DNA from: a virus
Length of the DNA stretch: 35,626 bases
Reading direction: 5' to 3' (one strand)
Virus record (IMG/VR): IMGVR_UViG_3300014720_000006
Location: 1-35,626 of that record
Part shown: positions 5,433 through 13,418 of the stretch, in pieces
How the letters are laid out: each line of letters starts with the position of its first letter
Position numbering within the stretch: position 1 is the stretch's first letter
The notes under the pieces: model-generated
Database searches by the model: none
Told to the model about the DNA's origin: nothing
What the model saw: the letters and a program-made list of their open reading frames with translations, nothing else
Program-made: the position numbers and the translations under genes

Positions 5433-5616
5433 TCTGTGCAAGTGTAAAATGTGTGGGCGCACGATGAGCATCAATCGCTTCGAGATCTGTCGGGATTGCC
5501 GCTCTCGGAAGTGTAAAAAGTGTGGGCGAACGACTTCTACGGAGCTGTGCGGACGCTGCGGGGCACGGGACAAAGAACGTCGATCACGTCTTCAAGACAA
5601 CGTGCTACTAAGCTAA
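5416..5616 (+). CDS. Zinc-ribbon protein with four CxxC pairs, 66 aa
   Basis: I place the start at GTG 5416 behind GGGGGG; the frame is open further upstream but those residues are a shadow of the previous gene. It has CKMC, CRDC, CKKC and CGRC, enough for two zinc sites, separated by basic residues (RTMSINR, RTTSTE), then a basic tail. Tandem ribbons of this kind usually bind nucleic acid or hold protein contacts. Its end overlaps the end of the leftward nuclease gene by 80 bases (5537-5616), an unusually deep convergent overlap. Confidence 0.7.
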   Translation: MPGRTDLCKCKMCGRTMSINRFEICRDCRSRKCKKCGRTTSTELCGRCGARDKERRSRLQDNVLLS

Positions 5617-5965
5617 TTGCTCCTAATTTTCCCATGGTTTCGAGGAACTCTTTCTGCTCAGGCCGAAGGGTTCCTCGTTTCGTTTTGACTTCTATGCAGA
5701 GCATTTTGCCCTGCCAAATGCCGATTATATCAGAGGACCCCTTTTCGCTGAACTTTGAGTGGTTAGCTCGGAAACACTTCCGCACCGGATCGTAGGTGCC
5801 CATTGATTTATTCTTCCAAGCCTTGCAGCCCGGAAGAAGGTTCAGCCACTCGAGGATGAGTTTCTCAATGTCTTTCTCTTTGAGGTCCCGCGAGTCGTTC
5901 GCTAAGACTGTCGATTTTGGCTTCGATTCTCTCGAGCCGCCTCTCTTGCGTAACCAGTCGCTCAC
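5537..5965 (-). CDS. VRR-NUC-type PD-(D/E)XK nuclease, 142 aa
   Basis: The catalytic signature is KGSSDIIG (Asp79) followed by IEVKTKRG (Glu92, Lys94) and RPEQKEFL (Gln104), as in the VRR-NUC family of restriction-endonuclease-fold nucleases. The family includes phage proteins and eukaryotic FAN1. In phages it is usually linked to replication or recombination and probably resolves or trims DNA structures. The start is GTG 5965 with AAAGGA upstream, so the first third overlaps the preceding gene by 101 bases in another frame. It is the last gene of the late operon, an odd place for a DNA-processing enzyme. Confidence 0.82.
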   Translation of the reverse strand: MSDWLRKRGGSRESKPKSTVLANDSRDLKEKDIEKLILEWLNLLPGCKAWKNKSMGTYDPVRKCFRANHSKFSEKGSSDIIGIWQGKMLCIEVKTKRGTLRPEQKEFLETMGKLGAISLVARCLEDVIDVLCPVPRSVRTAP

Positions 5966-6077
5966 GGGCTGCGTCCTTTACTTCAAATGTTTCGTAGGCC
6001 CATCCGACCATTGCAGCACCCCCGCCAAGCACTGTGGCAAGAGTGAGGATAAGCTGAATGATCGCTGACTCTTTCAT
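5865..6077 (-). CDS. Membrane-anchored coiled-coil protein, 70 aa (spanin- or XhlA-like)
   Basis: Residues about 5-28 are a hydrophobic span (IIQLILTLATVLGGGAAMVGWAY) and residues about 36-65 a charged coiled coil (RERLVTQERRLERIEAKIDSL). One N-terminal span plus a periplasmic coiled coil is the layout of inner-membrane spanins and of XhlA-type accessory lysis proteins. It overlaps the preceding gene by 4 bases (ATGA) and lies close to the lysis genes. Its assignment as i-spanin is inference. Confidence 0.65.
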   Translation of the reverse strand: MKESAIIQLILTLATVLGGGAAMVGWAYETFEVKDAARERLVTQERRLERIEAKIDSLSERLAGPQRERH

Positions 6078-6625
6078 TTTTTAACCTTCGGCCAAAGTAG
6101 TTTTTCCGCTTCTTCGGTGTCTCGAAGGCCAGTTAGTTGTTCAAGTCTCTCCTCGTAAGGAAAGTCTGTTTCCTTCTTCCAGGATTTAATCACGTCGCTT
6201 AAATGCTGATAGCGCGTTTGATCCTTCTTTTGTCCTTTAAAATGTCCTTTTAGCGTTTGGCGTTTATCGCCTCGAATGTCTTCTTTCGCGTGAAGCAATT
6301 CATGAGCTGCCACGTCTGCTCGAGCTGATCCTAACGATGGGTCGATAACTATCTCTCGAGTAGATGGCTTGTAAGCACCAGCGGCTTTTCTCCCTGGAAC
6401 ATATTGAGACATTCCTGGATCTTGCCATTTAATCGGCACTTGTTTCCCAGTAATCCCAGTTTGCCCACGCAAACCTTCAATCAATAACTGAAGTCTTTCC
6501 TCTCCAGGGATACCTTTAAACGCATCTGACGACTTAGGCGGCAACACCATTTGTTGCTTCGCTAGTTCCGCAAGAGCACGGATTCTTTCTTCCTGCGCTT
6601 CTAGGGTGTCGTCTAGTTCGGCCAT
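6074..6625 (-). CDS. Putative HExxH metallopeptidase, 183 aa
   Basis: The sequence AAHELLHAKED (His108, Glu109, His112) is the HExxH zinc-binding motif, preceded by a strand of the kind seen in metallopeptidases (STREIVIDPSLGSARADVA). A third ligand is not certain; Glu or His residues in the helical C-terminal half (such as HLSDVIKSW) are candidates. The N-terminus is a short coiled coil. No signal peptide is seen, so it may be cytoplasmic or packaged in the virion. Domains like this occur in large phage polyvalent or internal proteins. It sits between the lipoprotein and the spanin-like gene, suggesting a lysis or envelope role. Confidence 0.65.
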   Translation of the reverse strand: MAELDDTLEAQEERIRALAELAKQQMVLPPKSSDAFKGIPGEERLQLLIEGLRGQTGITGKQVPIKWQDPGMSQYVPGRKAAGAYKPSTREIVIDPSLGSARADVAAHELLHAKEDIRGDKRQTLKGHFKGQKKDQTRYQHLSDVIKSWKKETDFPYEERLEQLTGLRDTEEAEKLLWPKVKK

Positions 6626-6626
6626 A

Positions 6627-6881
6627 TTATTTCACGCACCTGGTCGCCATATAGTTGAGCATTTTTTGAAAGTCGGCTTGCCTAAGAGAGATGTATCCAT
6701 CGGCTCGAGCAAACGGGATAAACTCAACATTGTTGTCTGGGTCGCTGCATTGCAGGCCACCAGAGTTTACATCTACGAGACAGACCGTGACTTTAGGTCC
6801 AGATCCGCAGGCGCTAGAGCCTACGGATAAGGCGAGCAATGTCACCAGCAGCAGCTTGTTTTTGTTCAGGAGTTTTTGCAT
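6627..6881 (-). CDS. Lipoprotein-like small protein, 84 aa (candidate outer-membrane spanin)
   Basis: The start at ATG 6881 has GAAAGG upstream and is better than the TTG at 6896. Residues about 1-25 form a signal peptide (MQKLLNKNKLLLVTLLALSV) ending SSAC, close to a lipobox although the -3 residue is Ser rather than Leu/Val. The mature part is short, with two further cysteines. Its first 68 bases lie inside the end of the preceding gene in another frame, as Rz1 is embedded in Rz. That architecture supports an o-spanin reading but is not proof. Confidence 0.6.
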   Translation of the reverse strand: MQKLLNKNKLLLVTLLALSVGSSACGSGPKVTVCLVDVNSGGLQCSDPDNNVEFIPFARADGYISLRQADFQKMLNYMATRCVK

Positions 6882-7035
6882 TTTTGGCCCTTTCAAAGAC
6901 TTCAGCAGAGTCTAGGATAAACTTAGCCGGATCATCGCCGAAAGTAGCTTTTAGCCAACCAGACAATTCTGAAATAAGTTTCACAATCGCAGGCAACGCT
7001 TTCAGGATTTGAAAGATCCCCAGCAATGCGCTCAT
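6814..7035 (-). CDS. Small lysis-cassette protein, 73 aa, amphipathic N-terminus
   Basis: ATGA overlap with the previous gene. The N-terminal helix (ALLGIFQILKALPAIVKLISELSGWL) is hydrophobic but broken by lysines, so it may be membrane-associated or amphipathic. The rest is a soluble, charged helical domain. Its tail overlaps the lipoprotein gene by 68 bases. Candidates are an antiholin, a small holin or the inner partner of the lipoprotein; I cannot decide. Confidence 0.6.
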   Translation of the reverse strand: MSALLGIFQILKALPAIVKLISELSGWLKATFGDDPAKFILDSAEVFERAKNAKTPEQKQAAAGDIARLIRRL

Positions 7036-7220
7036 TCAAGCGGTGGCTTTCTCGAAAACTTGCTCAGGAAGTCCACAATCGCTTTCAAAGCTTTCTCAGG
7101 TTGTTCGCCAGGAATGAGCAGACAAATGCTTATTACGGCGCTTAAAAGCCCGATAATCGCGGATAAGACCGCAGGGCCTTTCTCAATAACCATTTGAAGA
7201 ACGTGCATTAAGCCTTCCAT
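7032..7220 (-). CDS. Holin-like membrane protein, 62 aa
   Basis: ATG 7220 is preceded by AAGGGGTGA, and a GTG at 7229 overlapping the previous stop is an alternative. One long hydrophobic segment (AVLSAIIGLLSAVISICLLIPG, residues about 17-38) is followed by a charged C-terminus. It lies immediately after the transglycosylase, the usual place for a holin that lets a signal-less endolysin through the inner membrane. A class with a single clear span would be class III-like. Confidence 0.6.
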   Translation of the reverse strand: MEGLMHVLQMVIEKGPAVLSAIIGLLSAVISICLLIPGEQPEKALKAIVDFLSKFSRKPPLE

Positions 7221-7225
7221 AGCTA

Positions 7226-7720
7226 TCACCCCTTTGATGCGGCCTTTAAATCTGCAAGGTAGCCGTTCACCTTGTCTACATATTGCTGGTTTTTATACTT
7301 GCCGTCCAATCCCTTGATCGGACTTCCAGCGTTATAGGCAGCCAACAAGTCATCCTTTTGACTGTATTTCTTTGCTAAGCGTTTCAGTAGTAAAGCGCAG
7401 TAGGTAAGATTTACCTTAGGCTCGAGCATTTGAAAGATCGGGCCCTTAAGTCCAAGCTCTCGAGCGACAGCACCCATCACCTGCGTTAGGCCCCAGCTAG
7501 TCATTTGCATGACCGTCTCTGTGGCTTCAGTGATTCGGTTGTCTTGAGCGTGTTCTTTTGGCTGGAAAAGATATTTGTAGTGAGGCTCAAAGCGAACTGC
7601 AAAACGATTACCTGACGATTCTGTTTGGACAATAGCGGCCAGGATAGACGCAGGGATGTTCTGCTCATCTGCTACGCTGTCGATCACGTCCCACGGAAGT
7701 TTTTGAATCCACGGCGTCAC
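7226..7720 (-). CDS. Lytic transglycosylase (SLT-type), 164 aa, likely endolysin
   Basis: The fold signature is complete: catalytic Glu34 in QTESSGNRF, the SWGLTQVMG motif at 75-83 and AAYNAGSP at 127-134, as in Slt70/MltC-type lysozyme-like domains that cleave the glycan of peptidoglycan to 1,6-anhydro products. There is no signal peptide, so export needs a holin, and small hydrophobic proteins follow. The gene is coupled to the end of the giant internal virion protein gene (4-base overlap), so a virion-associated role in cell entry is also possible. Confidence 0.85.
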   Translation of the reverse strand: MTPWIQKLPWDVIDSVADEQNIPASILAAIVQTESSGNRFAVRFEPHYKYLFQPKEHAQDNRITEATETVMQMTSWGLTQVMGAVARELGLKGPIFQMLEPKVNLTYCALLLKRLAKKYSQKDDLLAAYNAGSPIKGLDGKYKNQQYVDKVNGYLADLKAASKG

Positions 7721-10700
7721 TGTGTAAACCTCACCATTCTGGCAGCTAATGGTTCACTGGCCTTCGGCATCCCAGCCTCGAGGAGATCCGCAAGGAGAGG
7801 ACCCTCGATAAACCCACTTTTCACCTGCATGGAAGCCCGAGCCTTTTTAATCGAAGGCAATGAACTTGCCATAATGTCTCGATTCACCGATTCGATACTT
7901 GCTTGAGAAATCTCCGTCACCTTTTGCTGCCTCACCTGGTCGGCCAGTTGAGCCACTTGTTCAGCGATTTGAATCGAAAAAAGATTTGAGTCGGGAAGCG
8001 CCCGCATCAGTTTCTCATAGCTATAGATCCCGTTCATTTCTGATACGCGACTCAGAATGGATTTTAAAACGCGCCCGCTTCCATAATCCATGTAAGCGCC
8101 CATCAAGGTTCCAAAGCCCTTCATAAACTCTCCAAGGCCTCGAGCCGACGCACTAGCTGCAGGGTCTGACAGCTTGATTGCATTAACTACCGCGCTCATC
8201 ACTCTGCTGTAGAGCTGAACAGCCCGAGAGCCTCGAGCGCGACTCGTTTCGAGTGCGGCCTGCAGCTTAAGATTTTTAAATAACCGCTCCGCCTGTTTTG
8301 GATCTCCAAAGCCAAACGCCTTAAAAAACTCGGCAATTTGTTTGTCTTCTAGCTGCGCTAAAGCCCTGGCCATTCTGATAACCGGATCAGAGATAGGCCC
8401 GTCTGGGTTGCGAATAATCTTTAAAACAATATTTTCACCAGATTCTTTGCCCTTAAAGGGATCGTAGGCGTCCTTCCAGCGATTAAACTTTTGCTCGGCT
8501 TCAATGCCAGCTTTAACAGCAGCCCCAAGATCAGCAGTATGTTCAAGAGTGCTTTGTTGAACTCTGAAGCGGATAGATTCTGGATGAGAAAGGTTTGCGA
8601 TTTGGTTTCTAAGCGCAATTATTGCTTCCAAGTCGCTTTCGGGGACAATCCCAAGATTTCTCATGACCGCAGCGTTAAAGTCTTTTGACTGTATAAGGTC
8701 GATCATGCCCTCCATCTCTCGAATGGATTTCATTGCCGGCAATTGACTTTCAAGCTCTCTCAAAGTTGCTGGGTCACTAGCGGTTAAAAGATCGGCTTTA
8801 GCCTGAGCAGCCTCTTCAGCATAGGGGATCTGAGCCTGAATGCGCGCTCGCGCCTTAGGATCATTTGTATTTTTGAGGTCATCAAGTAGTTGATTTAGAC
8901 GGATTACCTCTGGAAGTCGGCTTTTTGCGATTTCAAGATTCGATCCTTTAGCAGCCTCTTGAGCCACTCTGAACTCGGATAAAATCTGTTTGATTGGGCG
9001 TCCGCTTAAGCGCTCCAAGTCATCAAGGATTTGTTGCGCCCTAGGATCAGTTGCGGCTTGTTGAATAACGGATTTGATTTTGCTTGGAGTGTTTAGTTCT
9101 CGTTCTGCAATCTCTCGAACAAACCTAGTCGCCTCAGCAACGGGAGGCATTTTTTCTGCGTATTCTGGGAACTCTTTTCGCAGGTAATCGGCTAATCTGA
9201 ACCGGATGCCATCAATAGATGCCTGGCCCTGCTCCATATACTTTGTTTTTAAAGTAGGAGCTAAATCCTTGCTAAAGTCTTGAGTTATAGCCTTTAGCTT
9301 GGCTGCAAGCATTCGCTCTTCTGGCATTGCAAGAGCACGCTTGTAGATGTTTTGAAGCATCCTAATGTTTGATGCGGCACCCGTCGCAATTCCTCCGCCA
9401 GCACTTGCTTTTGCGATTTCTGCCTGAATCGCATCTAACAATACTTTTTTATCAACAAATACATCGTCTGGGAGGGCGTTAATCGCCTCTTGAGAAAGCT
9501 CTCCTGATCTCGCTTTAACCTCGCCAACCGCATTACTGATTTCGTCGATATATTTCCCAGCACTAAACGCTTTGGTTTGCTCGGTTAACGCCCTTTCAGC
9601 AATTTTAGCCTCTGTTCTGGCCCCTCCAACCGCACGAGCTTTTGAGAGTTCAAACTCTTCTTTAGTAAACTTAGCTTTTCGTTCCGCCGGAGCTAAAACC
9701 TCTTCCTTGAGTCCCTCTTTTTCTTTCTCAAGTTGGCCACCTTTTCTTTCAAGGTCATTTATTTTCTTTTGTACACGCTCTTTCAAAATACCAAGTTCAG
9801 CCTCTGCACGCGACAGCTTGATGGCTTCATTTTCTTTTGCCATCTTTCGAGCTGTTTGCAGTACATTTTCAGCTTCTTTGATTTTTGTCTTAGCAGCTTC
9901 AAGGCTTGCTTCTGACCCAGAGTACCCTTTTTCTAAGTAGTCTTTAATTTCTTTCAATCCGTTTACGAGATTTTTATCGCTTGGAAGAGCATCGACGGCT
10001 TGTTTATTGGCGAGATACTCGGCTTGAGTTTTTGGTGGGACTCCAAAAAGCGTCTGGTAAATCCTTTGAGCACCAGGGCTCATCCCGATTTCACCAAGCT
10101 TAGACTTTGCAGCCATCACACCAGCAACGCCAGCGCCAAGCGCAGGTGCAGCCACGGCTGGGAAAGCGGTTCCCATTCCTACTCTCAAAGCTACCTGCTC
10201 AGGTGTTCCTTGAGCTCCCTTCACTCCTGCTGCTTCAGCAGTAGCACGGCCAGTTTCCTCACCAACGGACATTAGTGCGCCCGCTTTAGCTCCTGCCTTG
10301 CTAGTCTCAAGCAAAGCTTTTGGAAGAGTAACGGCAGCTCCCAGCTCTGTCCCAATTTTTGGAATTGCAGTCAGAGCTGTTCTAGCCGCTTTTTCAGCTA
10401 GTGATGCAGCTTGTGGGGCTTTGGCAATCGGGAGCGGAATACCAGCGGCGACCATTTCGGTCGTTCCCATCAGGGTAGGATATTCTTTTTCAATCCTCTT
10501 TTGCTTCTCATAGCCAAGAGCTACGCCCTGCTTCCATTGGTCAATGACGCTCTTTGCTGTGTCATATTGACCGTCCATCAAAAGTTGCCCAATATATGCC
10601 GCGCCCTCGAGTGGCTGAAAATAAACAGACTCAGAAGGGGGAAAAACGGATGTTGCTGCTTTACGAAACGTAGCGGCAGCGATTTCTGGCGCACCATAAT

Positions 10701-10848
10701 CGCCTTGAGGTCGTGGCGTTGGTGTGGCTTGCGATTCTCTAGCCTCGGCTTCTGCCAATTCTTTTTCTAAGGCTTCGCGTTCCTCAGCTTCTTTAAGTTC
10801 CTGGAGGAGAGCGGCTTCCTGCTGTTCCGTGGTGTTTGCCTCAGCCAT
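7717..10848 (-). CDS. Giant internal virion (ejection) protein, 1043 aa
   Basis: The protein is almost entirely helical, rich in Ala, Glu, Lys and Gln, with a charged N-terminal coiled coil (residues about 5-40), a hydrophobic Ala/Gly-rich stretch near residues 160-250 and a long coiled-coil region (about 305-410). Size, composition and position just after two other Ala-rich proteins and beside the transglycosylase match podovirus ejection proteins (such as T7 gp15/gp16 or P22 gp16/gp20), which leave the capsid and form a conduit through the envelope. No enzyme motif is obvious in it; the lytic activity seems to be the separate gene at 7226. CTCGAG sites are missing from its middle (8237-10606). 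Confidence 0.75.
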   Translation of the reverse strand: MAEANTTEQQEAALLQELKEAEEREALEKELAEAEARESQATPTPRPQGDYGAPEIAAATFRKAATSVFPPSESVYFQPLEGAAYIGQLLMDGQYDTAKSVIDQWKQGVALGYEKQKRIEKEYPTLMGTTEMVAAGIPLPIAKAPQAASLAEKAARTALTAIPKIGTELGAAVTLPKALLETSKAGAKAGALMSVGEETGRATAEAAGVKGAQGTPEQVALRVGMGTAFPAVAAPALGAGVAGVMAAKSKLGEIGMSPGAQRIYQTLFGVPPKTQAEYLANKQAVDALPSDKNLVNGLKEIKDYLEKGYSGSEASLEAAKTKIKEAENVLQTARKMAKENEAIKLSRAEAELGILKERVQKKINDLERKGGQLEKEKEGLKEEVLAPAERKAKFTKEEFELSKARAVGGARTEAKIAERALTEQTKAFSAGKYIDEISNAVGEVKARSGELSQEAINALPDDVFVDKKVLLDAIQAEIAKASAGGGIATGAASNIRMLQNIYKRALAMPEERMLAAKLKAITQDFSKDLAPTLKTKYMEQGQASIDGIRFRLADYLRKEFPEYAEKMPPVAEATRFVREIAERELNTPSKIKSVIQQAATDPRAQQILDDLERLSGRPIKQILSEFRVAQEAAKGSNLEIAKSRLPEVIRLNQLLDDLKNTNDPKARARIQAQIPYAEEAAQAKADLLTASDPATLRELESQLPAMKSIREMEGMIDLIQSKDFNAAVMRNLGIVPESDLEAIIALRNQIANLSHPESIRFRVQQSTLEHTADLGAAVKAGIEAEQKFNRWKDAYDPFKGKESGENIVLKIIRNPDGPISDPVIRMARALAQLEDKQIAEFFKAFGFGDPKQAERLFKNLKLQAALETSRARGSRAVQLYSRVMSAVVNAIKLSDPAASASARGLGEFMKGFGTLMGAYMDYGSGRVLKSILSRVSEMNGIYSYEKLMRALPDSNLFSIQIAEQVAQLADQVRQQKVTEISQASIESVNRDIMASSLPSIKKARASMQVKSGFIEGPLLADLLEAGMPKASEPLAARMVRFTQ

Positions 10849-11972
10849 TACTTTTTCCTCTCTCGAAGCCGTTCAAGGTCTTTTCGGATCTCAGCAGATG
10901 AGCGGCCTGCTTTAGGCGCTGGTGACGCCGCCGACTCAGGTGGGGCACTAGGCGCTGGCGCAGATTGTCTTTGTGCGGGCAGATTTGCTCCTTCACCGTA
11001 CTTTGACAGAATGCTTTCAATTTCTTTTTGTGTTCTGGCCGCTCGAGTTCTTGCTCGTTCTCCAGCGTTTTTAACCTGGCCTTTGAATAACTCCATGCTT
11101 CTTCCAAAGGCGGGTCCTGGCCTAGTTAGATTCGGCATGACATTAAACTGCAAGAACCGACCAACGCGATTGGCTTCTTCAACCCCAACCGCATCTCTGC
11201 CTTCCGAGCTGTTAAGAATCTTGAGCGAGTCAAGTCCGGCTTGAATTGCTAGGTCTTTTGGGATGTTTGGGTCGCTGATTTGCTGAAGCAACGTCTCTAA
11301 GGCAATCGCCGTTCCAGTCTGATTTGCATAACTCGTTGAAAACTGATCCACTATTTTCTTGTGGTGAGGTTGAAGCTTTAAAGACGGAGGAACGACTGGC
11401 TTAAGAGCCTTATATTGCTCCTCTTTTTGCCGTTCAGTAACAACGTCTTGCGTTCCAGATTCAGTAACTTTTTTACCCGATCCAAGCGCCTCGTAATAAG
11501 ATTTTTCCAAGCCCTTAAGGCGCTCTGCTTCAGACTCATAAGCCTTATACTCTGGGCGCAGTTTAAGGTTTTCAGCCTTTTGCTTGCGAATCTCTTCACG
11601 CTGTTTTTGCAAAGACTCGAGGCCTTCGGTTCCAGCTTTAGCTCCAGCAGCTAATCCCATTTCACCAGCGCCGATTCCTCCAGCCGCTTTTCCTAGGCCA
11701 TAGCCTACCAGGGCTGGGGCGAACGCGATCAAAGCTTCAGCCATTAAATCCCGCTCAGGACGCTCTAAAGCACCGCCCATCACTCCACTCAAAGCAGACT
11801 CTCGAGTAGCAAGGTCTTTTCGAGACTTTTCAACCAAGTCTTTTAAGGTAACTAGCCCACTAGGTTCTTCTACTCGAGTCTTTCCGCTTCTAATCTTTTT
11901 GTCTTCACTCGAAGCAAGCTGAGCGAGCGGAAGGTTTGCAAGATAATCTGCTGACGGTCCTTCGTTAGCCAT
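10848..11972 (-). CDS. Internal virion protein, 374 aa
   Basis: The protein has a low-complexity N-terminus, a glycine/alanine hydrophobic stretch (ALIAFAPALVGYGLGKAAGG, residues about 80-105), a coiled coil (about 115-155) and a Pro/Ala/Ser-rich disordered tail ending in a basic helix. Neighbouring genes have the same style. Start and stop each overlap the adjacent genes by one base, so the three ejection-protein genes are coupled. Probable ejection protein; no specific family recognised. Confidence 0.65.
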   Translation of the reverse strand: MANEGPSADYLANLPLAQLASSEDKKIRSGKTRVEEPSGLVTLKDLVEKSRKDLATRESALSGVMGGALERPERDLMAEALIAFAPALVGYGLGKAAGGIGAGEMGLAAGAKAGTEGLESLQKQREEIRKQKAENLKLRPEYKAYESEAERLKGLEKSYYEALGSGKKVTESGTQDVVTERQKEEQYKALKPVVPPSLKLQPHHKKIVDQFSTSYANQTGTAIALETLLQQISDPNIPKDLAIQAGLDSLKILNSSEGRDAVGVEEANRVGRFLQFNVMPNLTRPGPAFGRSMELFKGQVKNAGERARTRAARTQKEIESILSKYGEGANLPAQRQSAPAPSAPPESAASPAPKAGRSSAEIRKDLERLRERKK

Positions 11973-13066
11973 TAGACCACCTCTCCATTCTTACGGGTAA
12001 ACGGCTTCTCGCTTCCAAAGAAGTTGAACACTTTGATCCAGCTCTTCACAAGGGTCCTGGTAAAGAAGCCAGCACGCCCTTCAGCGCAGGCGACTACGGG
12101 CTGAACAAAAGTAGTATAAACCGCCTTGGCAACCATCGGGCTCTTGACCACATACGGACTCAAAGCTTCAGCTACGCAGTAGTAACCACGGCGCTCGATT
12201 ACGTTGCACCATTCGTCGCGGATCTTACGAGTGCCGTTTAGCTCACGAACAAACTGAGAGGCTCGAGGATGTTTAAACTCGAGGACTGCGCCAGGAGTCT
12301 TAGATGACAAAACAAGCTCCGAGGCTTCCGCCTCTCCAAGTCCAAGCAACGCAGTACTTGCAGCGACAACCATGCAGCACCCACCTGCGCCGGCAGCAGC
12401 AGCCCGCTGAGCGGCAGCAGTATCAGAAGCGGCCTGAAGGCCACGTTGCTGTCCAAGTTCGGCAGACGCCATTTGCATACGGGCCAGTTCACTTGATAGC
12501 CCACCAAACTGTTGTTGCTTCTCAATCTTCTCGCGCTCGCCAATATTCTTAGCAAACAGAGCTTGTTCAGCCCCAGCCCGCTGAAGCGCAGACTGTTCAG
12601 CTAGTCGCTGCCCTTGAGCAGCAGCGGCACCCCCACGCACCCCAGACTTTGCCTGTTGCGCTGCAAGTTGGCGTTGAGCCATCTGCGCTGCACGGTTTTC
12701 TGGAATAGCCATTTGGGCGCGCTGAGCAGCATACTCAGGGCTTCCGACCTGACGACGACGTAGAAGCTGAGAGAAGTCAAGTTTAGGGAGTTCTGGGACT
12801 CCTTGCATGGCGGCAGCAAGGGCGCTTTTATTCGACTGATCTCCGCGCTCGAGCGCAGCGATTCGTTGCGTTTCAAACTCAGCATAGCCAGGGCCTTGCG
12901 ATTGCAACGCCGCAATTTGTTGGCGCGTCATTTGGGCGCCAGCTTTATTTCCTGCTTTTTCTTGTTCAGTGGCCGAGTTTTGAAGCGAGGCAATACTTGC
13001 CTCGTGCCTCTGTTTCTTGCCCATCAGAGCATTATATTCAGCCTGCTGTTGCGGGGTCATTGCCAT
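11972..13066 (-). CDS. Internal virion protein, 364 aa, Gln/Ala-rich coiled coil with Cys-containing C-terminus
   Basis: Residues 1-230 are Gln/Ala-rich helices (MTRQQIAALQSQG and similar) with long coiled-coil potential. Then comes GAGGCCMVVAASTALLG, a short hydrophobic stretch with two adjacent cysteines, and a different C-terminal domain of about 130 residues with several cysteines and aromatic residues. The change of style at about residue 230 looks like a fusion of a coiled-coil virion stalk to a folded domain. The position next to the nozzle gene supports an ejection or head-tail role. Confidence 0.65.
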   Translation of the reverse strand: MAMTPQQQAEYNALMGKKQRHEASIASLQNSATEQEKAGNKAGAQMTRQQIAALQSQGPGYAEFETQRIAALERGDQSNKSALAAAMQGVPELPKLDFSQLLRRRQVGSPEYAAQRAQMAIPENRAAQMAQRQLAAQQAKSGVRGGAAAAQGQRLAEQSALQRAGAEQALFAKNIGEREKIEKQQQFGGLSSELARMQMASAELGQQRGLQAASDTAAAQRAAAAGAGGCCMVVAASTALLGLGEAEASELVLSSKTPGAVLEFKHPRASQFVRELNGTRKIRDEWCNVIERRGYYCVAEALSPYVVKSPMVAKAVYTTFVQPVVACAEGRAGFFTRTLVKSWIKVFNFFGSEKPFTRKNGEVV

Positions 13067-13070
13067 AAAA

Positions 13071-13415
13071 TTACCTCAAAATAACAAGTGTTAGCGTTAC
13101 AGGGCTCGAGCCTTCATTCTTCAGGTAGACGTACTCTGAAGTCCAAGCTGAATCCCCATCTCTCACCTGATAGCCAGTGCTCTTAAGGATCAGCTTCCCG
13201 GTGGGGATCACTCCGAGGTTGTGCTGGATCGGTAGCTCTTGGCCTGCCTCAATCGTAACCCGAGCTGTATAGGATTTGAAGTTATCCTTGAAGGTTAGCC
13301 GCTGCATGGCCGTGGTAATGTCTGTCAGGGTATTTGCCAGGAATACCTCGAGATACTGGATAATCTCCTGAGGAGTTGCCCCCACCCTAAACTTCTTAGG
13401 CCGCTGGATCTTCAT
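13071..13415 (-). CDS. Small virion-like protein, 114 aa
   Basis: The N-terminal helix region (GATPQEIIQYLEVFLANTL) is followed by an all-beta half (ARVTIEAGQELPIQHNLGVIP, then VTLTLVILR). The IQHNLGVIPTG element recurs in phage tail and fibre-related proteins. It sits 3 bases after the nozzle gene in the same operon. Probably a minor tail component; not assigned further. Confidence 0.6.
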   Translation of the reverse strand: MKIQRPKKFRVGATPQEIIQYLEVFLANTLTDITTAMQRLTFKDNFKSYTARVTIEAGQELPIQHNLGVIPTGKLILKSTGYQVRDGDSAWTSEYVYLKNEGSSPVTLTLVILR

Positions 13416-13418
13416 AGA

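Noticed and set aside
9572-9940. Rightward frames inside the giant internal virion gene
   Set aside because: Ser/Ala-rich antisense shadows of the helical coding region without start signals.
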